From the NCBI RefSeq assembly GCF_000685015.1, contig NZ_BAYA01000035.1, forward strand, positions 1-64,000: a stretch of 64,000 nt of DNA, read 5' to 3'. The stretch is from Paraburkholderia bannensis NBRC 103871. GTDB lineage: Bacteria > Pseudomonadota > Gammaproteobacteria > Burkholderiales > Burkholderiaceae. Every line of letters begins with the position of its first letter. Position 1 is the stretch's first letter. Positions 36,084 to 45,581 of this stretch are shown in pieces. Under the pieces are notes generated by a model. It did no database searches. It was not told the DNA's origin and saw nothing but the letters and a program-made list of their open reading frames with translations. Made by a program: the position numbers and the translations under genes.

Positions 36084-36097
36084 TCCATGTGCATGGA
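36084..36097. promoter_or_regulatory. TCCA-N6-TGGA operator between copy A and LysR
   Basis: TCCATGTGCATGGA is a palindrome 87 bases upstream of the dehydrogenase start and 42 bases before the LysR start. The same pattern with similar flanks lies upstream of the epoxide hydrolase and of copy B. Position and form suit the LysR protein encoded next to it. Confidence 0.6.
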
Positions 36098-36138
36098 TAA
36101 TCACTACACTGACAACTCATCTGCTACAGGGAGGATCA

Positions 36139-37071
36139 ATGGATCAACTACAAGCGTTGCGTGTATTCGTGCGAATTGCCGAGTCAGGTGGCTTCAGCAA
36201 AGCGGCCGACACCTTGAACGTACCGCGCGCGACCGTCTCGAAGCTCATTCAGGAACTTGAAACGCATCTGCGCGTGAAGCTGTTTCAGCGTTCCACCCGA
36301 CGGGTAGTCGTCACGGAGGAAGGTCAGGCCTACTATCAAAATGCCGTGAAGCTGCTCGCGGATCTCGAAGAGATGGATGGCCTGTTTGCGGATTCGCGCG
36401 GCAACCCGCGCGGCCGGATCCGCGTCGACATCGGCTCATCGCTCGCCAATCTGATCCTGCTGCCCCACCTTCCCGCTTTCCGCAAGCGCTACCCCGAAAT
36501 CCAGCTTGACGTGGGCGTGAGCGACCGCCAGGTCGACCTCATCAGCGAAGGCGTGGACTGCGTCATCCGCGGCGGCGAACTGGAGGACACCTCCCTTGTT
36601 GCGCGCCGCCTGGCAGGGCTGGAATGGGGCACGTATGCCGGTTCCGGCTACCTCGCCGAACGCGGAACCCCGTCGCATCCCGATGACCTGCTCGCACGCC
36701 ACGAACTCGCGGGCTATTTTTCATCCTTGACCGGCCGTGTCGTTCCTCTGCTTTTCCAGCAGGGTGAAGAAACCATCACCATCGATCCGAAAGGCGGCAG
36801 AGGTGTCTTTGTGAACGAAAGCACGGCTCATCTGACCTCTCTGGTAAGCGGCCTGGGTGTCGGCCAGACGTTTTCGTTCATGGCGCAGCCGTGGCTGAAA
36901 AACGGCGATCTTGTCCAGGTTCTGCCTCAATGGAAGCGCCCGCTCCACCCGATGCACATTGTTTTCGCCCAGTCGAAATACAACAGTGCCCGGCTGAAGG
37001 TTTTCGTCGACTGGGTCATCGAAATCTTCAAACCGTACGACAGCACGCCCGCTTCGCGTCGTGCTGCCTGA
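36139..37071 (+). CDS. LysR family transcriptional regulator
   Basis: This 310-residue protein has the LysR helix-turn-helix (LQALRVFVRIAESGGFSKAA, then LNVPRATVSKLIQELETHL) and a substrate-binding domain. GGAGG lies just before ATG 36139. The N-terminal pattern matches the DmlR/AaeR-like group that often controls a divergent short-chain dehydrogenase. It is divergent from dehydrogenase copy A and shares a palindromic site with it, so it likely regulates that gene and, by the shared operator, the epoxide hydrolase and copy B. Confidence 0.93.
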   Translation: MDQLQALRVFVRIAESGGFSKAADTLNVPRATVSKLIQELETHLRVKLFQRSTRRVVVTEEGQAYYQNAVKLLADLEEMDGLFADSRGNPRGRIRVDIGSSLANLILLPHLPAFRKRYPEIQLDVGVSDRQVDLISEGVDCVIRGGELEDTSLVARRLAGLEWGTYAGSGYLAERGTPSHPDDLLARHELAGYFSSLTGRVVPLLFQQGEETITIDPKGGRGVFVNESTAHLTSLVSGLGVGQTFSFMAQPWLKNGDLVQVLPQWKRPLHPMHIVFAQSKYNSARLKVFVDWVIEIFKPYDSTPASRRAA

Positions 37072-37140
37072 CGCGCAGTAGCTCAAGCGTGGTGTCATGA
37101 CGCGAGAATGCGGGCGGGCGTACGTTTGGCAGGTTTCACG

Positions 37141-38457
37141 CTACGCCGTCCTCATCTTGCGAAAAGCGAGTCGCATCTCCTGTGCAAATAGCGCGGGCTG
37201 CTCCATGGCTGCGAAATGCCCGCCTTTGTCCACTTCCGACCAGTAGAACAGGTTCGGCCATGCGGCTTGAGCCCAATCCTTCGGAGCACGATAGATTTCG
37301 TGGGGAAAGATTGTCGCGGCCATCGGCAGTTCGATGGTGCCGCCGCTGAAGCCTGACATGCCGGCCTGCGTCGCCTCCCAGTAAAAGCGGGCAGACGACG
37401 CCGACGTGTTGGTGACCCAGTACAGCGTGATGTTGTCGAGGATCTTGTCGAATGCAATATGGCCATCGGCTTGATTGGCGTTGTCCGCCCAGCCAATGAA
37501 TTTTTCGTACATCCAGCTAGCCTGGCCGGATGGCGAATCCGCGAGTGCATAACCGATCGTCTGCGGCCTGGTCGCATGCTCCTTGAAGTAACCACCGCCA
37601 TCGCCGGTGAACCTGGCGGCGCCATCCACCGCGGCTTGCTGCTCTGGCGTAAGATGCGCAGGCAAGGTTTGCGGAAAAACCAGCGGCCAGTTCACGTGCG
37701 CGGCAATTAGCCCGTCGGGACGGAGATGACCCAGGACATGGGTCACGCCCGTTCCCCAGTCGCCGCCCTGCGCCACCCAGCGTGTGTATCCGAGGCGGGT
37801 CATCAGCGTCGCCCACGCCTTTGCGGTGCGGACAACATCCCATCCTTTCTCTTTCGGCTGATCCGAAAATCCAAAACCGGGCATCGAAGGGACGACGACA
37901 TCGAACGCATCCTCCGCACGGCCGCCATAGGCAGTGGGATCGGTGAGCGGCCCGATGATGTCGAAAAACTCGACGACGGAACCGGGCCATCCGTGGCTCA
38001 GGATGATCGGCAACGCATCAGGGTGCTTCGATTTCACATGGATGAAGTGAATTCCCAGGCCATCGATCGAGGTTCGATACTGCGGGAAACGGTTGATCTG
38101 CCGTTCGAAGCGACGCCAGTCATATTGGGTCTGCCAGTATTGGATGAGTTCTTTGGCCGAATCGAGCGGCACGCCCTGCACCCAGCCCGATGCAGTTTCC
38201 TGATTAGGCCATCGCACGTTGGCGAGCCGATGCTCAAGGTCATTGAGCACACTCTGCGGAATCGAGACGCGAAATGGCGTCACTGCTTCAGTGGCTGCGG
38301 GCATCGTAAAGATTGCCGGCGGTACATTCGCGCCTTTCACAGCGGCTTCTGCAGTGTTCAGGAATGGCAGTGCGGCAAGTGCGGAAGCCAGTTGCATCAC
38401 GCTACGACGGCGCATGTCGGGTTGTGGCGCTTCGGAAGCAATATTCGTGGGTGCCAT
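37141..38457 (-). CDS. Secreted epoxide hydrolase, alpha/beta fold, with Tat-like signal
   Basis: This 438-residue protein has a twin-arginine-like start (DMRRRSVMQLASALAALPF) and the epoxide hydrolase N-terminal domain (VLNDLEHRLANVRWPNQ), followed by the hydrolase core. HGWPG forms the oxyanion hole, GGDWGT carries the nucleophile Asp, and KGGHFAAMEQP carries the catalytic His. It should open epoxides to diols, probably in the periplasm. An operator-like palindrome matching that of the neighbouring dehydrogenase lies 127 bases upstream. A paralogue is at 58031-59356. Confidence 0.92.
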   Translation of the reverse strand: MAPTNIASEAPQPDMRRRSVMQLASALAALPFLNTAEAAVKGANVPPAIFTMPAATEAVTPFRVSIPQSVLNDLEHRLANVRWPNQETASGWVQGVPLDSAKELIQYWQTQYDWRRFERQINRFPQYRTSIDGLGIHFIHVKSKHPDALPIILSHGWPGSVVEFFDIIGPLTDPTAYGGRAEDAFDVVVPSMPGFGFSDQPKEKGWDVVRTAKAWATLMTRLGYTRWVAQGGDWGTGVTHVLGHLRPDGLIAAHVNWPLVFPQTLPAHLTPEQQAAVDGAARFTGDGGGYFKEHATRPQTIGYALADSPSGQASWMYEKFIGWADNANQADGHIAFDKILDNITLYWVTNTSASSARFYWEATQAGMSGFSGGTIELPMAATIFPHEIYRAPKDWAQAAWPNLFYWSEVDKGGHFAAMEQPALFAQEMRLAFRKMRTA

Positions 38458-38988
38458 TGAGGTGTTTCTCCCGTGGATTTGGATATTGAAAATGCGTTCT
38501 GTTGTTCAGGTTCGATCAATGTCGATGGCGAGACTTTAGACGCACGCAGATTTCGGAAAAATACGCTCTTTGCCAATTCATTTTCCACAGCTGTGGATGA
38601 TCCAAAGTCCTCCCGGGAGATCCGACTGACCACGGCAGCGGCGTATACAACCGTTGCAACCACAACGGAAGTATTCGAAAAATCCCGCCCTATTGCATTG
38701 AACGATCCTTAAAATTTATGAAAACACGCCGTGGCGGTTTTTTGGCGTTGCAAATTTGTTATGCACAGACATAATAGGTACTGTCCGATCCGACTCCAGC
38801 CAGCGGCGATCTATCGTTTTTCACTCAGGCTGCGTGTGCATCAGTGGCAGGCATTGCTCCGCACACGCATCCTGCTGTGTCACGCGCAATGGGGTGCGAA
38901 TTATTACCAACACCTTTCGGAATTCGCGCGCCTGGGTCTGACTCGTCAGTGACTGCGATGCGCTGATCCCACTATTTAGATTGCCCTG
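38458..38988. other. Intergenic region between the epoxide hydrolase and the first STAND regulator
   Basis: This 531-base divergent gap is more AT-rich than its neighbours. Apart from the palindrome at 38584-38597 I see no feature or credible gene. It likely holds the promoters of both genes. Confidence 0.5.
38584..38597. promoter_or_regulatory. TCCA-N6-TGGA operator before the epoxide hydrolase
   Basis: TCCACAGCTGTGGA is a perfect palindrome. Its flanks (AATTCATTT on the left and TGATC on the right) align with those of the site at 36084-36097, so it is not just a chance palindrome. It lies 127 bases upstream of the hydrolase start. Confidence 0.6.
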
Positions 38989-40536
38989 ATGAGATTCGGT
39001 GAACTAGAAATAGAGCGCGATACGCGGCAAGTCCTTCGAGGCGGAGTCGCTGTCCGCCTGAGTAGTCGTGCGTTCGACCTGCTTGCGCTGCTGCTCGACG
39101 CAGACGGAGCACTCGTTTCAACCGATGAGATCCTGGCGAGGGTCTGGCCGACCACGATCGTCGAGGAAAACAACATCCAGGTGCATATCGCCGCGCTCAG
39201 GCGCTTGCTGGGTGAAAATCGCCACCTTATCCAGACGGTTTCGGGACGCGGCTACCGAATGTCAAGGCCGCCATCCGCGGTCACGGAACCTGCCCGCACG
39301 CCGCACGACCCACGCCCTGAAGTTCCCCCTGCACTCGACCTGGGCATTCCGCATCCGGGCGGGTTCCTGTTTGGTCGACAAACATGCATCGACCGCCTGA
39401 TCTGTGCGATTCGCGAGGGATCGGATTCAGTCATTACGCTGACTGGCCCGGCGGGCGTTGGAAAATCCAGGCTGGCGCAAGAAGCCGCTCGATATCTCGA
39501 CGAACAGAACAAAGTCACCGTTTCCTATCTTTCGCTCGCGTCGCAGTCCAGTGCGGACGACGCGTACGCAATGATTGAGCGTGCGCTGGATCGAATCAGC
39601 GATCATCAATCAGTTGGTGGTACGGAAGGGTTCGACGGGCCCGCAGCGCTTCTCGTTCTCGACAATTGCGACCGCCTCGGCGATGCCGTGATCCGGGCCC
39701 TGTCCGACAGTGCGGCCTTCAGGCAGGCATCACGAACAGTCGTATTGCTGACGACACGTACGCCCCTCAGGATTACGGCAGAAAAGGTACTCAAGACTCG
39801 ATCTCTTCTTGCAATTGACCCGTGCGAAACGATGAACGCTGCGGTCGAAATGTTCGTTGCCCGAGTGCGGTGTTTCGATCCAGAAATAGACATCACCGGC
39901 GAATTCATGGGACGTGCCCGCCATCTCGTCGAACAGATGGATGGCCTGCCACTCGCGATCGAATTCGCGGCCTACCATACGTCCATGCTCGGAATCGAAT
40001 CGGTAGCGCTTCTGCTCAAGCAGAATATCGACCTGTGTAACGGCGATGTACGTCGTATGTGCGAGAGCCGGCACGCGTCGTTAAATGCCGCGCTGATGTG
40101 GACATGGCCCGATCTCGGCGTGAGACCTCATGCGATTCTGGCAGGACTGCTGGACGCGGGAGCCGAAGCCGATCTCTCTGAGCTTCGAAGCATCGCGGAG
40201 CGGTCGGGATTCAATGCGGAAAATGCGCTTGAGGCCATCAGTGAACTCGCCGAAAGTTCATGGCTCATACGCGCCTATACGGGGTTGTCGGTCACGTACA
40301 GAATTCCTTATACGGTTCAACGATTCCTTTGGCAGCAACGCGCAGAACTGGCGCTATCCGCTTCTCAGCCGGTAGATCGGCCTGTCCCGGATTCCCATTC
40401 GCTTGAACGACCGACCGCCAGAGTCAGCAACGGCGTGCCGTCCAGCAGACCTTCGGGTCGAAGTAACTCGCGCAACGGTAACGCAACCCGGGCGCGGCCA
40501 GTCAATTGCGTCGAATTGCGCAGAAAAGGAAGCTAG
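38989..40536 (+). CDS. Winged-helix / STAND ATPase regulator, short form
   Basis: This 515-residue protein has an OmpR-type winged helix (VRLSSRAFDLLALLLDADG, then VWPTTIVEENNIQVHIAALR and SGRGYRM) and a STAND NTPase domain with Walker A (LTGPAGVGKSRLA) and Walker B-like LLVLDNCDRL. The usual C-terminal TPR sensor is not present; the last 60 residues are low complexity. It lies 210 bases before a longer relative with the same layout. It may be a shortened or degrading copy. Confidence 0.85.
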   Translation: MRFGELEIERDTRQVLRGGVAVRLSSRAFDLLALLLDADGALVSTDEILARVWPTTIVEENNIQVHIAALRRLLGENRHLIQTVSGRGYRMSRPPSAVTEPARTPHDPRPEVPPALDLGIPHPGGFLFGRQTCIDRLICAIREGSDSVITLTGPAGVGKSRLAQEAARYLDEQNKVTVSYLSLASQSSADDAYAMIERALDRISDHQSVGGTEGFDGPAALLVLDNCDRLGDAVIRALSDSAAFRQASRTVVLLTTRTPLRITAEKVLKTRSLLAIDPCETMNAAVEMFVARVRCFDPEIDITGEFMGRARHLVEQMDGLPLAIEFAAYHTSMLGIESVALLLKQNIDLCNGDVRRMCESRHASLNAALMWTWPDLGVRPHAILAGLLDAGAEADLSELRSIAERSGFNAENALEAISELAESSWLIRAYTGLSVTYRIPYTVQRFLWQQRAELALSASQPVDRPVPDSHSLERPTARVSNGVPSSRPSGRSNSRNGNATRARPVNCVELRRKGS

Positions 40537-40746
40537 GGACTTGCAAGAGTGGAGATTCAAATTTTTGGGAAGCGTTGGGAATGCACGCTTTTTCATAAAT
40601 TTGTCCTGTTACGATAGACATTATTATTAGTTCCATATCGTTCTATCGTGCTGGTCAATTTATGTGCAACTTGCATCTACCGCTGCCTCTGACGCCTTTC
40701 CTCGCAAAGCACGGATTCCCTCTCTCATGGCAAGCAGAGCGGCCGA

Positions 40747-43338
40747 ATGATTGAGGTCGGCCCCCTGCGCGTCTCGATCAAGGATGGATCCGTCTTTCGG
40801 GCCGGCCAGCGTTGCCAGATCAGCAGTCGCGCGTTCGCGGTTCTCGAAGCGCTCATTTCCTCCCGCGGCTCGCTCGTCACCAAGGAGGCTTTGCTCAATC
40901 ATGCGTGGCCGTCGACAATCGTCGAAGAAAACAATCTGCAGGTACAGATCGTCACGCTGCGGCGCGCACTCGGGGACGCCCGCGATCTTCTGCAAACCGT
41001 ACCGGGCCGTGGCTACCTCCTGCTGCCGCAGCCCCAGGCCGCGCCGCGCCAAAGCAAGGTGTACTCGTTGGGCCTGCCGTTCGTCGATACCCTTTTTGGG
41101 CGCAGTGACGCTGTCGACGATCTTCTGCATCTCTTCAAGTCCAATCAGGTTGTCACGCTCACCGGTGCCGGGGGGATCGGAAAAACGAGCCTGGCAATCG
41201 AGGCCTGCCGCGACACAGGGGACTTGTTCATCTGTATCCGCTATATCTCGCTTGCGGCCATCCAGAACGATCACCAGCTGAAAGAAGCCGTCCTTTCCAT
41301 TTTTGCCGATGTCGTAACGGGCACCGCAACTAGCGTCGAGGAAATGTCCAGAAGCTTGCGTAAATCGCAATGCCTCGTCATCCTCGACAATTGCGAGCAC
41401 CTGATTGAAAGTGCCGCCTATATCGCGCAGACGATTACGGCAGGCAATCCCGGCGTCCGCGTGCTGGCGACGAGCCGCGAGGCGCTGCGCATTGGCGCCG
41501 AAACGGTCTATCCCGTCCAGAACCTTGCCTGTCCACCGCTGAGCGCAAAGAAGGATGAAACGCTCGAATCCGACGCGGTCAAACTCTTCCTGCATCGACT
41601 AAACCGGCTATCGGCGGAATTCGATCTCGACGAAACAACCGTTGCCTTGATCGCGGAGATCTGCCGGCGTCTGGACGGTATTCCCCTCGCTATTGAACTG
41701 GCGGCTGCGCGAGCGGCTACGCTCGGACTCGACACGGTACGCGCGCACCTCGACGATCGCTTCGCGATTCTCACAGGCGGTTCCCGCGATGCGCTGCCGC
41801 GCCACCAGACGTTGAGAGCGGTATTCGACTGGAGCTACAGGCTGCTCGCGAAAGACGAACAGCAACTATTCCGGCAAGCAGGCGTGTTTGCGGACGGATT
41901 CACGCTCGAAGCAATCGCAGCAATCATGAAGCGGCATGGGCAATCAACTGCCGGAACGGCCAGGACTGTCGCCGGGCTTGTCGCCAAATCGCTGCTCTAC
42001 GTCGACCGGCAGAATGCGCGACGCTTTCGCCAGTTGGAGAGTTCGCGCGCGTTTTCTCGTAGTCTCCTCGACCAGCATGGTGAAACCGATGAGGCCGCGC
42101 ACGCGCACGCCATTTACTTCCGCGACTTCTTCGAAAGGGGGCCTTACAAGGACGAGCCAATCCCGATCGAGAGCGCTCATGACGTGATCAGCGCCGAGAT
42201 CGGGAACATGCGGGCGGCCATGGCATGGGCATTCGGGCCAGGCGGCAGCCCTGATCTCGGCATCGATCTCGCTGGGACTGCGGTGCCGATGTTGTATGAG
42301 CTTCCACGCCTTGAGGAGTGTGAGTATTGGGCCGCCATCGCCATCGATGCACTTCATACCTCGACGGAGAATCGTCGACAGGCCCAGACGCGACTCAGAA
42401 TACTGACGGCCTATGCAGCCGCACTGGTGTACACCGAAGGCCCTAACCCTGCCGTTGAGACGGCATGGCAGGAGGTTCTGGCGCTGGCCGAAGCCGCTAA
42501 CGACCACGGACTGCAACTGCGTGCGATCTGGGGATTGTGGAATCTGGAGCTTTACGCTGGCAGGCCCATGAGCGCGCTCGTTCAAGCGCAGCGGTTCCAG
42601 CGTGCGGCACAGACGCTCGGGTCGCCGCTCCAGGTCGCACTGAGTCGCAGGGTCATCGGCATGACGCTGCACTATGCTGGCAGGCACGCTGAGGCGCGCG
42701 AAGAACTAATTGCGGCATTGGCGGCCCCCGCAATTCAGGAAGTCAGATGGTCGACAGCCGGCGTTCGCACAGACATGGTGACGGCCACTCACGCGCTGCT
42801 AGCCCGCATTCAGTGGTTTCTCGGCGACCCGAGTAGAAGCCTGCAACAGATCGAAGCCGCGGAAGACACGGCGAGAGCCACGGGACACGAGGTCACTTTG
42901 GCATACGTGCTCATGGAGGCGACGATCCCCCTGGCGATCCTTCACCGAAACGCGAATAGCCTCATGCTTGCCGTGGAGAGCCTTGAAAACGAATGTCGAA
43001 AAGCCGGACTGCGTGCCTGGCTGGCATGCTGCGATGCATTTGAGTGGATCGCCCGCGCGATGGAAAGCCGCCTGACTCACGACGCGCTGACCGAGATGGA
43101 AAGATCCATTGAACGGCTGATCTCGACAGGCTACCTGACGCCGTTGCCCATGGTTCTTGGCGAGTTTGCGTCCGCGCTCCTTGCGAGTGGCCAGCGTGAT
43201 CGCGCTATTGAAACCGTCGAGACCGCGCTTGAGCACTGCGCACAACACGGGAGCTGGTGGTATCACCCTGCGCTGCAGGATTTACGCGCATCGATCGCCG
43301 ATCAATTGCCGGTTGTGCCTGCCACGGAAAGCCTGTAA
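40747..43338 (+). CDS. Winged-helix / STAND ATPase / TPR regulator, full length
   Basis: This 863-residue protein has an N-terminal OmpR-type winged helix (about residues 1-97, with ISSRAFAVLEALISSRG and PSTIVEENNLQVQIVTLRR), a STAND NTPase (Walker A GAGGIGKTS; Walker B LVILDNCEHL; the downstream GIPLAIELAAARAATLG) and a long helical TPR-like C-terminal part (about 480-850). This layout is of large ATP-dependent one-component regulators. No obvious operator is visible. Its targets are unknown; the neighbouring dehydrogenase-hydrolase and beta-propeller genes are candidates. Confidence 0.9.
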   Translation: MIEVGPLRVSIKDGSVFRAGQRCQISSRAFAVLEALISSRGSLVTKEALLNHAWPSTIVEENNLQVQIVTLRRALGDARDLLQTVPGRGYLLLPQPQAAPRQSKVYSLGLPFVDTLFGRSDAVDDLLHLFKSNQVVTLTGAGGIGKTSLAIEACRDTGDLFICIRYISLAAIQNDHQLKEAVLSIFADVVTGTATSVEEMSRSLRKSQCLVILDNCEHLIESAAYIAQTITAGNPGVRVLATSREALRIGAETVYPVQNLACPPLSAKKDETLESDAVKLFLHRLNRLSAEFDLDETTVALIAEICRRLDGIPLAIELAAARAATLGLDTVRAHLDDRFAILTGGSRDALPRHQTLRAVFDWSYRLLAKDEQQLFRQAGVFADGFTLEAIAAIMKRHGQSTAGTARTVAGLVAKSLLYVDRQNARRFRQLESSRAFSRSLLDQHGETDEAAHAHAIYFRDFFERGPYKDEPIPIESAHDVISAEIGNMRAAMAWAFGPGGSPDLGIDLAGTAVPMLYELPRLEECEYWAAIAIDALHTSTENRRQAQTRLRILTAYAAALVYTEGPNPAVETAWQEVLALAEAANDHGLQLRAIWGLWNLELYAGRPMSALVQAQRFQRAAQTLGSPLQVALSRRVIGMTLHYAGRHAEAREELIAALAAPAIQEVRWSTAGVRTDMVTATHALLARIQWFLGDPSRSLQQIEAAEDTARATGHEVTLAYVLMEATIPLAILHRNANSLMLAVESLENECRKAGLRAWLACCDAFEWIARAMESRLTHDALTEMERSIERLISTGYLTPLPMVLGEFASALLASGQRDRAIETVETALEHCAQHGSWWYHPALQDLRASIADQLPVVPATESL

Positions 43339-43387
43339 GCGGGTAGCTCCTGCTATTTCCGCATACAGGCCGTCCTCAACCCGCGAT

Positions 43388-44866
43388 TCAAAGAACCTGT
43401 ATTTGCACCACGGGCCCAGGTTTTCCGTCCACCTGCGGGGCAATGACCAGGTAGCGCCGGGTCGCCTTTGCCTGCGGATCGTTCACCGATACGACCTGTC
43501 TGATCTGCCCAATTGCATTGACGATCGCTGAGCCTGCCGGATTGGTCATGAAATTCGCCAGGCTCTCGATCTCACCGCTGCCATCTGGATTGCCCGCCAG
43601 CCCCAGCACATACGGCTGCTTCGGCTTGAGGCCGGTCACCGAGGCCTGCAATACCTGCAACAGCCCCTGATCGAACAATGCGACGCTGGTCGGCGCACCG
43701 CCCGGCAAATTCGCGTCGCCTGACGCCGATTTCATCTGGATATGCGTGGCATTTCCGGCGACGCCAAGAGCCTGCAGATTTTGCGCTCCATCGCCACTGG
43801 GAACCGCATCAGGCACATAAGCGACGGCCTGCGGCGCCTGACCAATGGGAATCTGTGCGATGACCTTGTTCGATAGCGTATCGATTGCAGCAAGCGCATC
43901 GCCATTTTCGAGGCCGACGTACACGCGCGTGCCGTCGCCAGACGGCCAGATCCCATGCGGCAGGCTGCCAACCGGAATGGTTGCGACCTGAGCGAAGGTG
44001 TCAGTCCGGAATACCTTCACCAGGTTTTGCCCCCCTACCGTGACATACGCGAACGTGCCATTGGCGTTCTTCACGATATTGACGTGATTGGTAATCGGGC
44101 CGGTATCGATCGATTTGAGCAATGCGAACGGTGGCGTGGCTTCAAATACCTGGGTGCGCCCCACGTCCTTCAACGTAAACCAGACCTGCTTGCCATCTGG
44201 CGTCGCTGCAATATTCGGGCAAAACGGACTGTCCTGCCTGACCTTGCCAACAATTCGATGATTAGCGACTGATACGACATCGGTCTCGGGATTAAATGAC
44301 GAACATACATAGCCGTATTTGCCGTCCGGCGAAAAAATCTGCATTCCTGGGCCAGCCGGCGTCGTGATGCGAGTTTTTTCCTCGAAGGTCTGCGCATCGA
44401 GCACCGATACGTAGTTCTCTCCGCGCACCGTTACCCATACTTCCTTGCCATCCGGCGTGAAAAAGGCCTCATGCGGCGAACGTCCCACGTACGTCACATG
44501 TTTGACTGCGTTAGTCGCAGTATCAATGAACGTGACGGAATTCGAGCCGATCGATACCACAGCCAGTGTTCGATGATCCGGCGAGAAACCCATGCCATGA
44601 ACAAGCACTTGCCCCCGATATAACGGGCTGAAATTACCGGGCGAAGGGTCACCCAGACGGATGACACCGACCAGCCGGTTGTCGGCGGGATCGGTTACAG
44701 AAACGGTATTCGAAAATTGTTCAGCGGCATAGACACGATCGCGATGACTGATCGGCACGTCCGGCGCTGCGTCGGCGCCTGGCGCCTGGCCAGCGAAAGC
44801 ACATGCCGACAAAGCGAACACAAATGCTCCCGACATCGCGCGAGCATGGAAACTCCACTTCATCAT
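43388..44866 (-). CDS. Secreted YVTN-type beta-propeller protein
   Basis: This 492-residue protein has a signal peptide (ends near SACAFAGQA) and at least six propeller blades with the YVTN pattern, such as VSVTDPADNRLVGVIRLGD, VTFIDTATNAVKHV, VSVLDAQTFEEKTRI and LAAIDTLSNKVIAQIPIG. A distinct C-terminal domain (about residues 375-492) follows. AGGAG precedes the start at 44866. It is the second gene after the DUF305 protein. Its ligand is unknown; related proteins bind metals, quinones or polysaccharides. Confidence 0.85.
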   Translation of the reverse strand: MMKWSFHARAMSGAFVFALSACAFAGQAPGADAAPDVPISHRDRVYAAEQFSNTVSVTDPADNRLVGVIRLGDPSPGNFSPLYRGQVLVHGMGFSPDHRTLAVVSIGSNSVTFIDTATNAVKHVTYVGRSPHEAFFTPDGKEVWVTVRGENYVSVLDAQTFEEKTRITTPAGPGMQIFSPDGKYGYVCSSFNPETDVVSVANHRIVGKVRQDSPFCPNIAATPDGKQVWFTLKDVGRTQVFEATPPFALLKSIDTGPITNHVNIVKNANGTFAYVTVGGQNLVKVFRTDTFAQVATIPVGSLPHGIWPSGDGTRVYVGLENGDALAAIDTLSNKVIAQIPIGQAPQAVAYVPDAVPSGDGAQNLQALGVAGNATHIQMKSASGDANLPGGAPTSVALFDQGLLQVLQASVTGLKPKQPYVLGLAGNPDGSGEIESLANFMTNPAGSAIVNAIGQIRQVVSVNDPQAKATRRYLVIAPQVDGKPGPVVQIQVL

Positions 44867-44950
44867 GTTCCACTCCTAACCAATAGGATTTCTGTTGCGA
44901 ACTATATTCACGGCCCCATGGGATATAGGGATCGATATTTTTTGTTGCGT

Positions 44951-45454
44951 TTACTTATCCCCTCCCGGCGTCATTTCCCTGCCCGCTTCCATCGACATCC
45001 GCATGTGTCCGCCTTCAGCCTGTCCAGATGACGCAGGTGGACTCGCTTCGATCGATGCGTCCGTCTTCCGCTCCTGCGAGATTGAACCTGATGGCGCCTG
45101 TCCGATCGCTACGTGCATCGCCACGATTTCCTGCTGCTGTTCAACGACAATTTCCTGCGCAATGCGACGAAGCTGTTCATTCTTTCCGTAGCGCAACTCC
45201 GCCTCAGCCATATCAATCGCCCCCTGGTGATGGGGAACCATCATTGCAACAAAATCAAGATCCACGTCACCCGACGGACGCGGGGACATCCCGTTCATCA
45301 TCCGCGTCATTGCCGCATCGTTTTCCTTCAGGTACATGGCTTCAGCATCGGTTATCGGGCCAGCAGCCTTTGCCACGGAGGCACAGCACGCAAGCATCAC
45401 AAGCATCGCCGTCCCAAACGGAAACGGTCTACGCCAGGCGACCAGGTTAAGCAT
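44951..45454 (-). CDS. DUF305 domain secreted protein
   Basis: This 167-residue protein has a signal peptide (AMLVMLACCASVAKA) and a DUF305 domain with the metal-ligand-like histidines in FVAMMVPHHQGAIDMAEAEL. DUF305 proteins are ferritin-like four-helix proteins found in many copper-related and other stress loci. The C-terminal tail is rich in Ser, Glu and Met (GHMRMSMEAGREM). AGGAGA lies before the start. It is 84 bases upstream of the beta-propeller gene and probably cotranscribed. Confidence 0.88.
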   Translation of the reverse strand: MLNLVAWRRPFPFGTAMLVMLACCASVAKAAGPITDAEAMYLKENDAAMTRMMNGMSPRPSGDVDLDFVAMMVPHHQGAIDMAEAELRYGKNEQLRRIAQEIVVEQQQEIVAMHVAIGQAPSGSISQERKTDASIEASPPASSGQAEGGHMRMSMEAGREMTPGGDK

Positions 45455-45581
45455 TCAGGATCTCCTTAAATGACTTTTCACTCTACGAACAGTTACAGTC
45501 TGGTTTTATTCCAGCCAACGAATAAATTGTTGGGCAGGCAGACCATCGGAACCCACTGCCTCATTCAAGCGCGACCTGGAA

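Larger units (their letters stand above)
35242..36097 (-). repeat. Inverted duplication, unit A
   Basis: The gene, its leader and the upstream palindrome are nearly identical to 46454-47309 on the opposite strand. Identity begins at the palindrome and stops at the stop codon; I counted roughly a dozen base differences, mostly silent, but did not make a full alignment. Confidence 0.9.
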
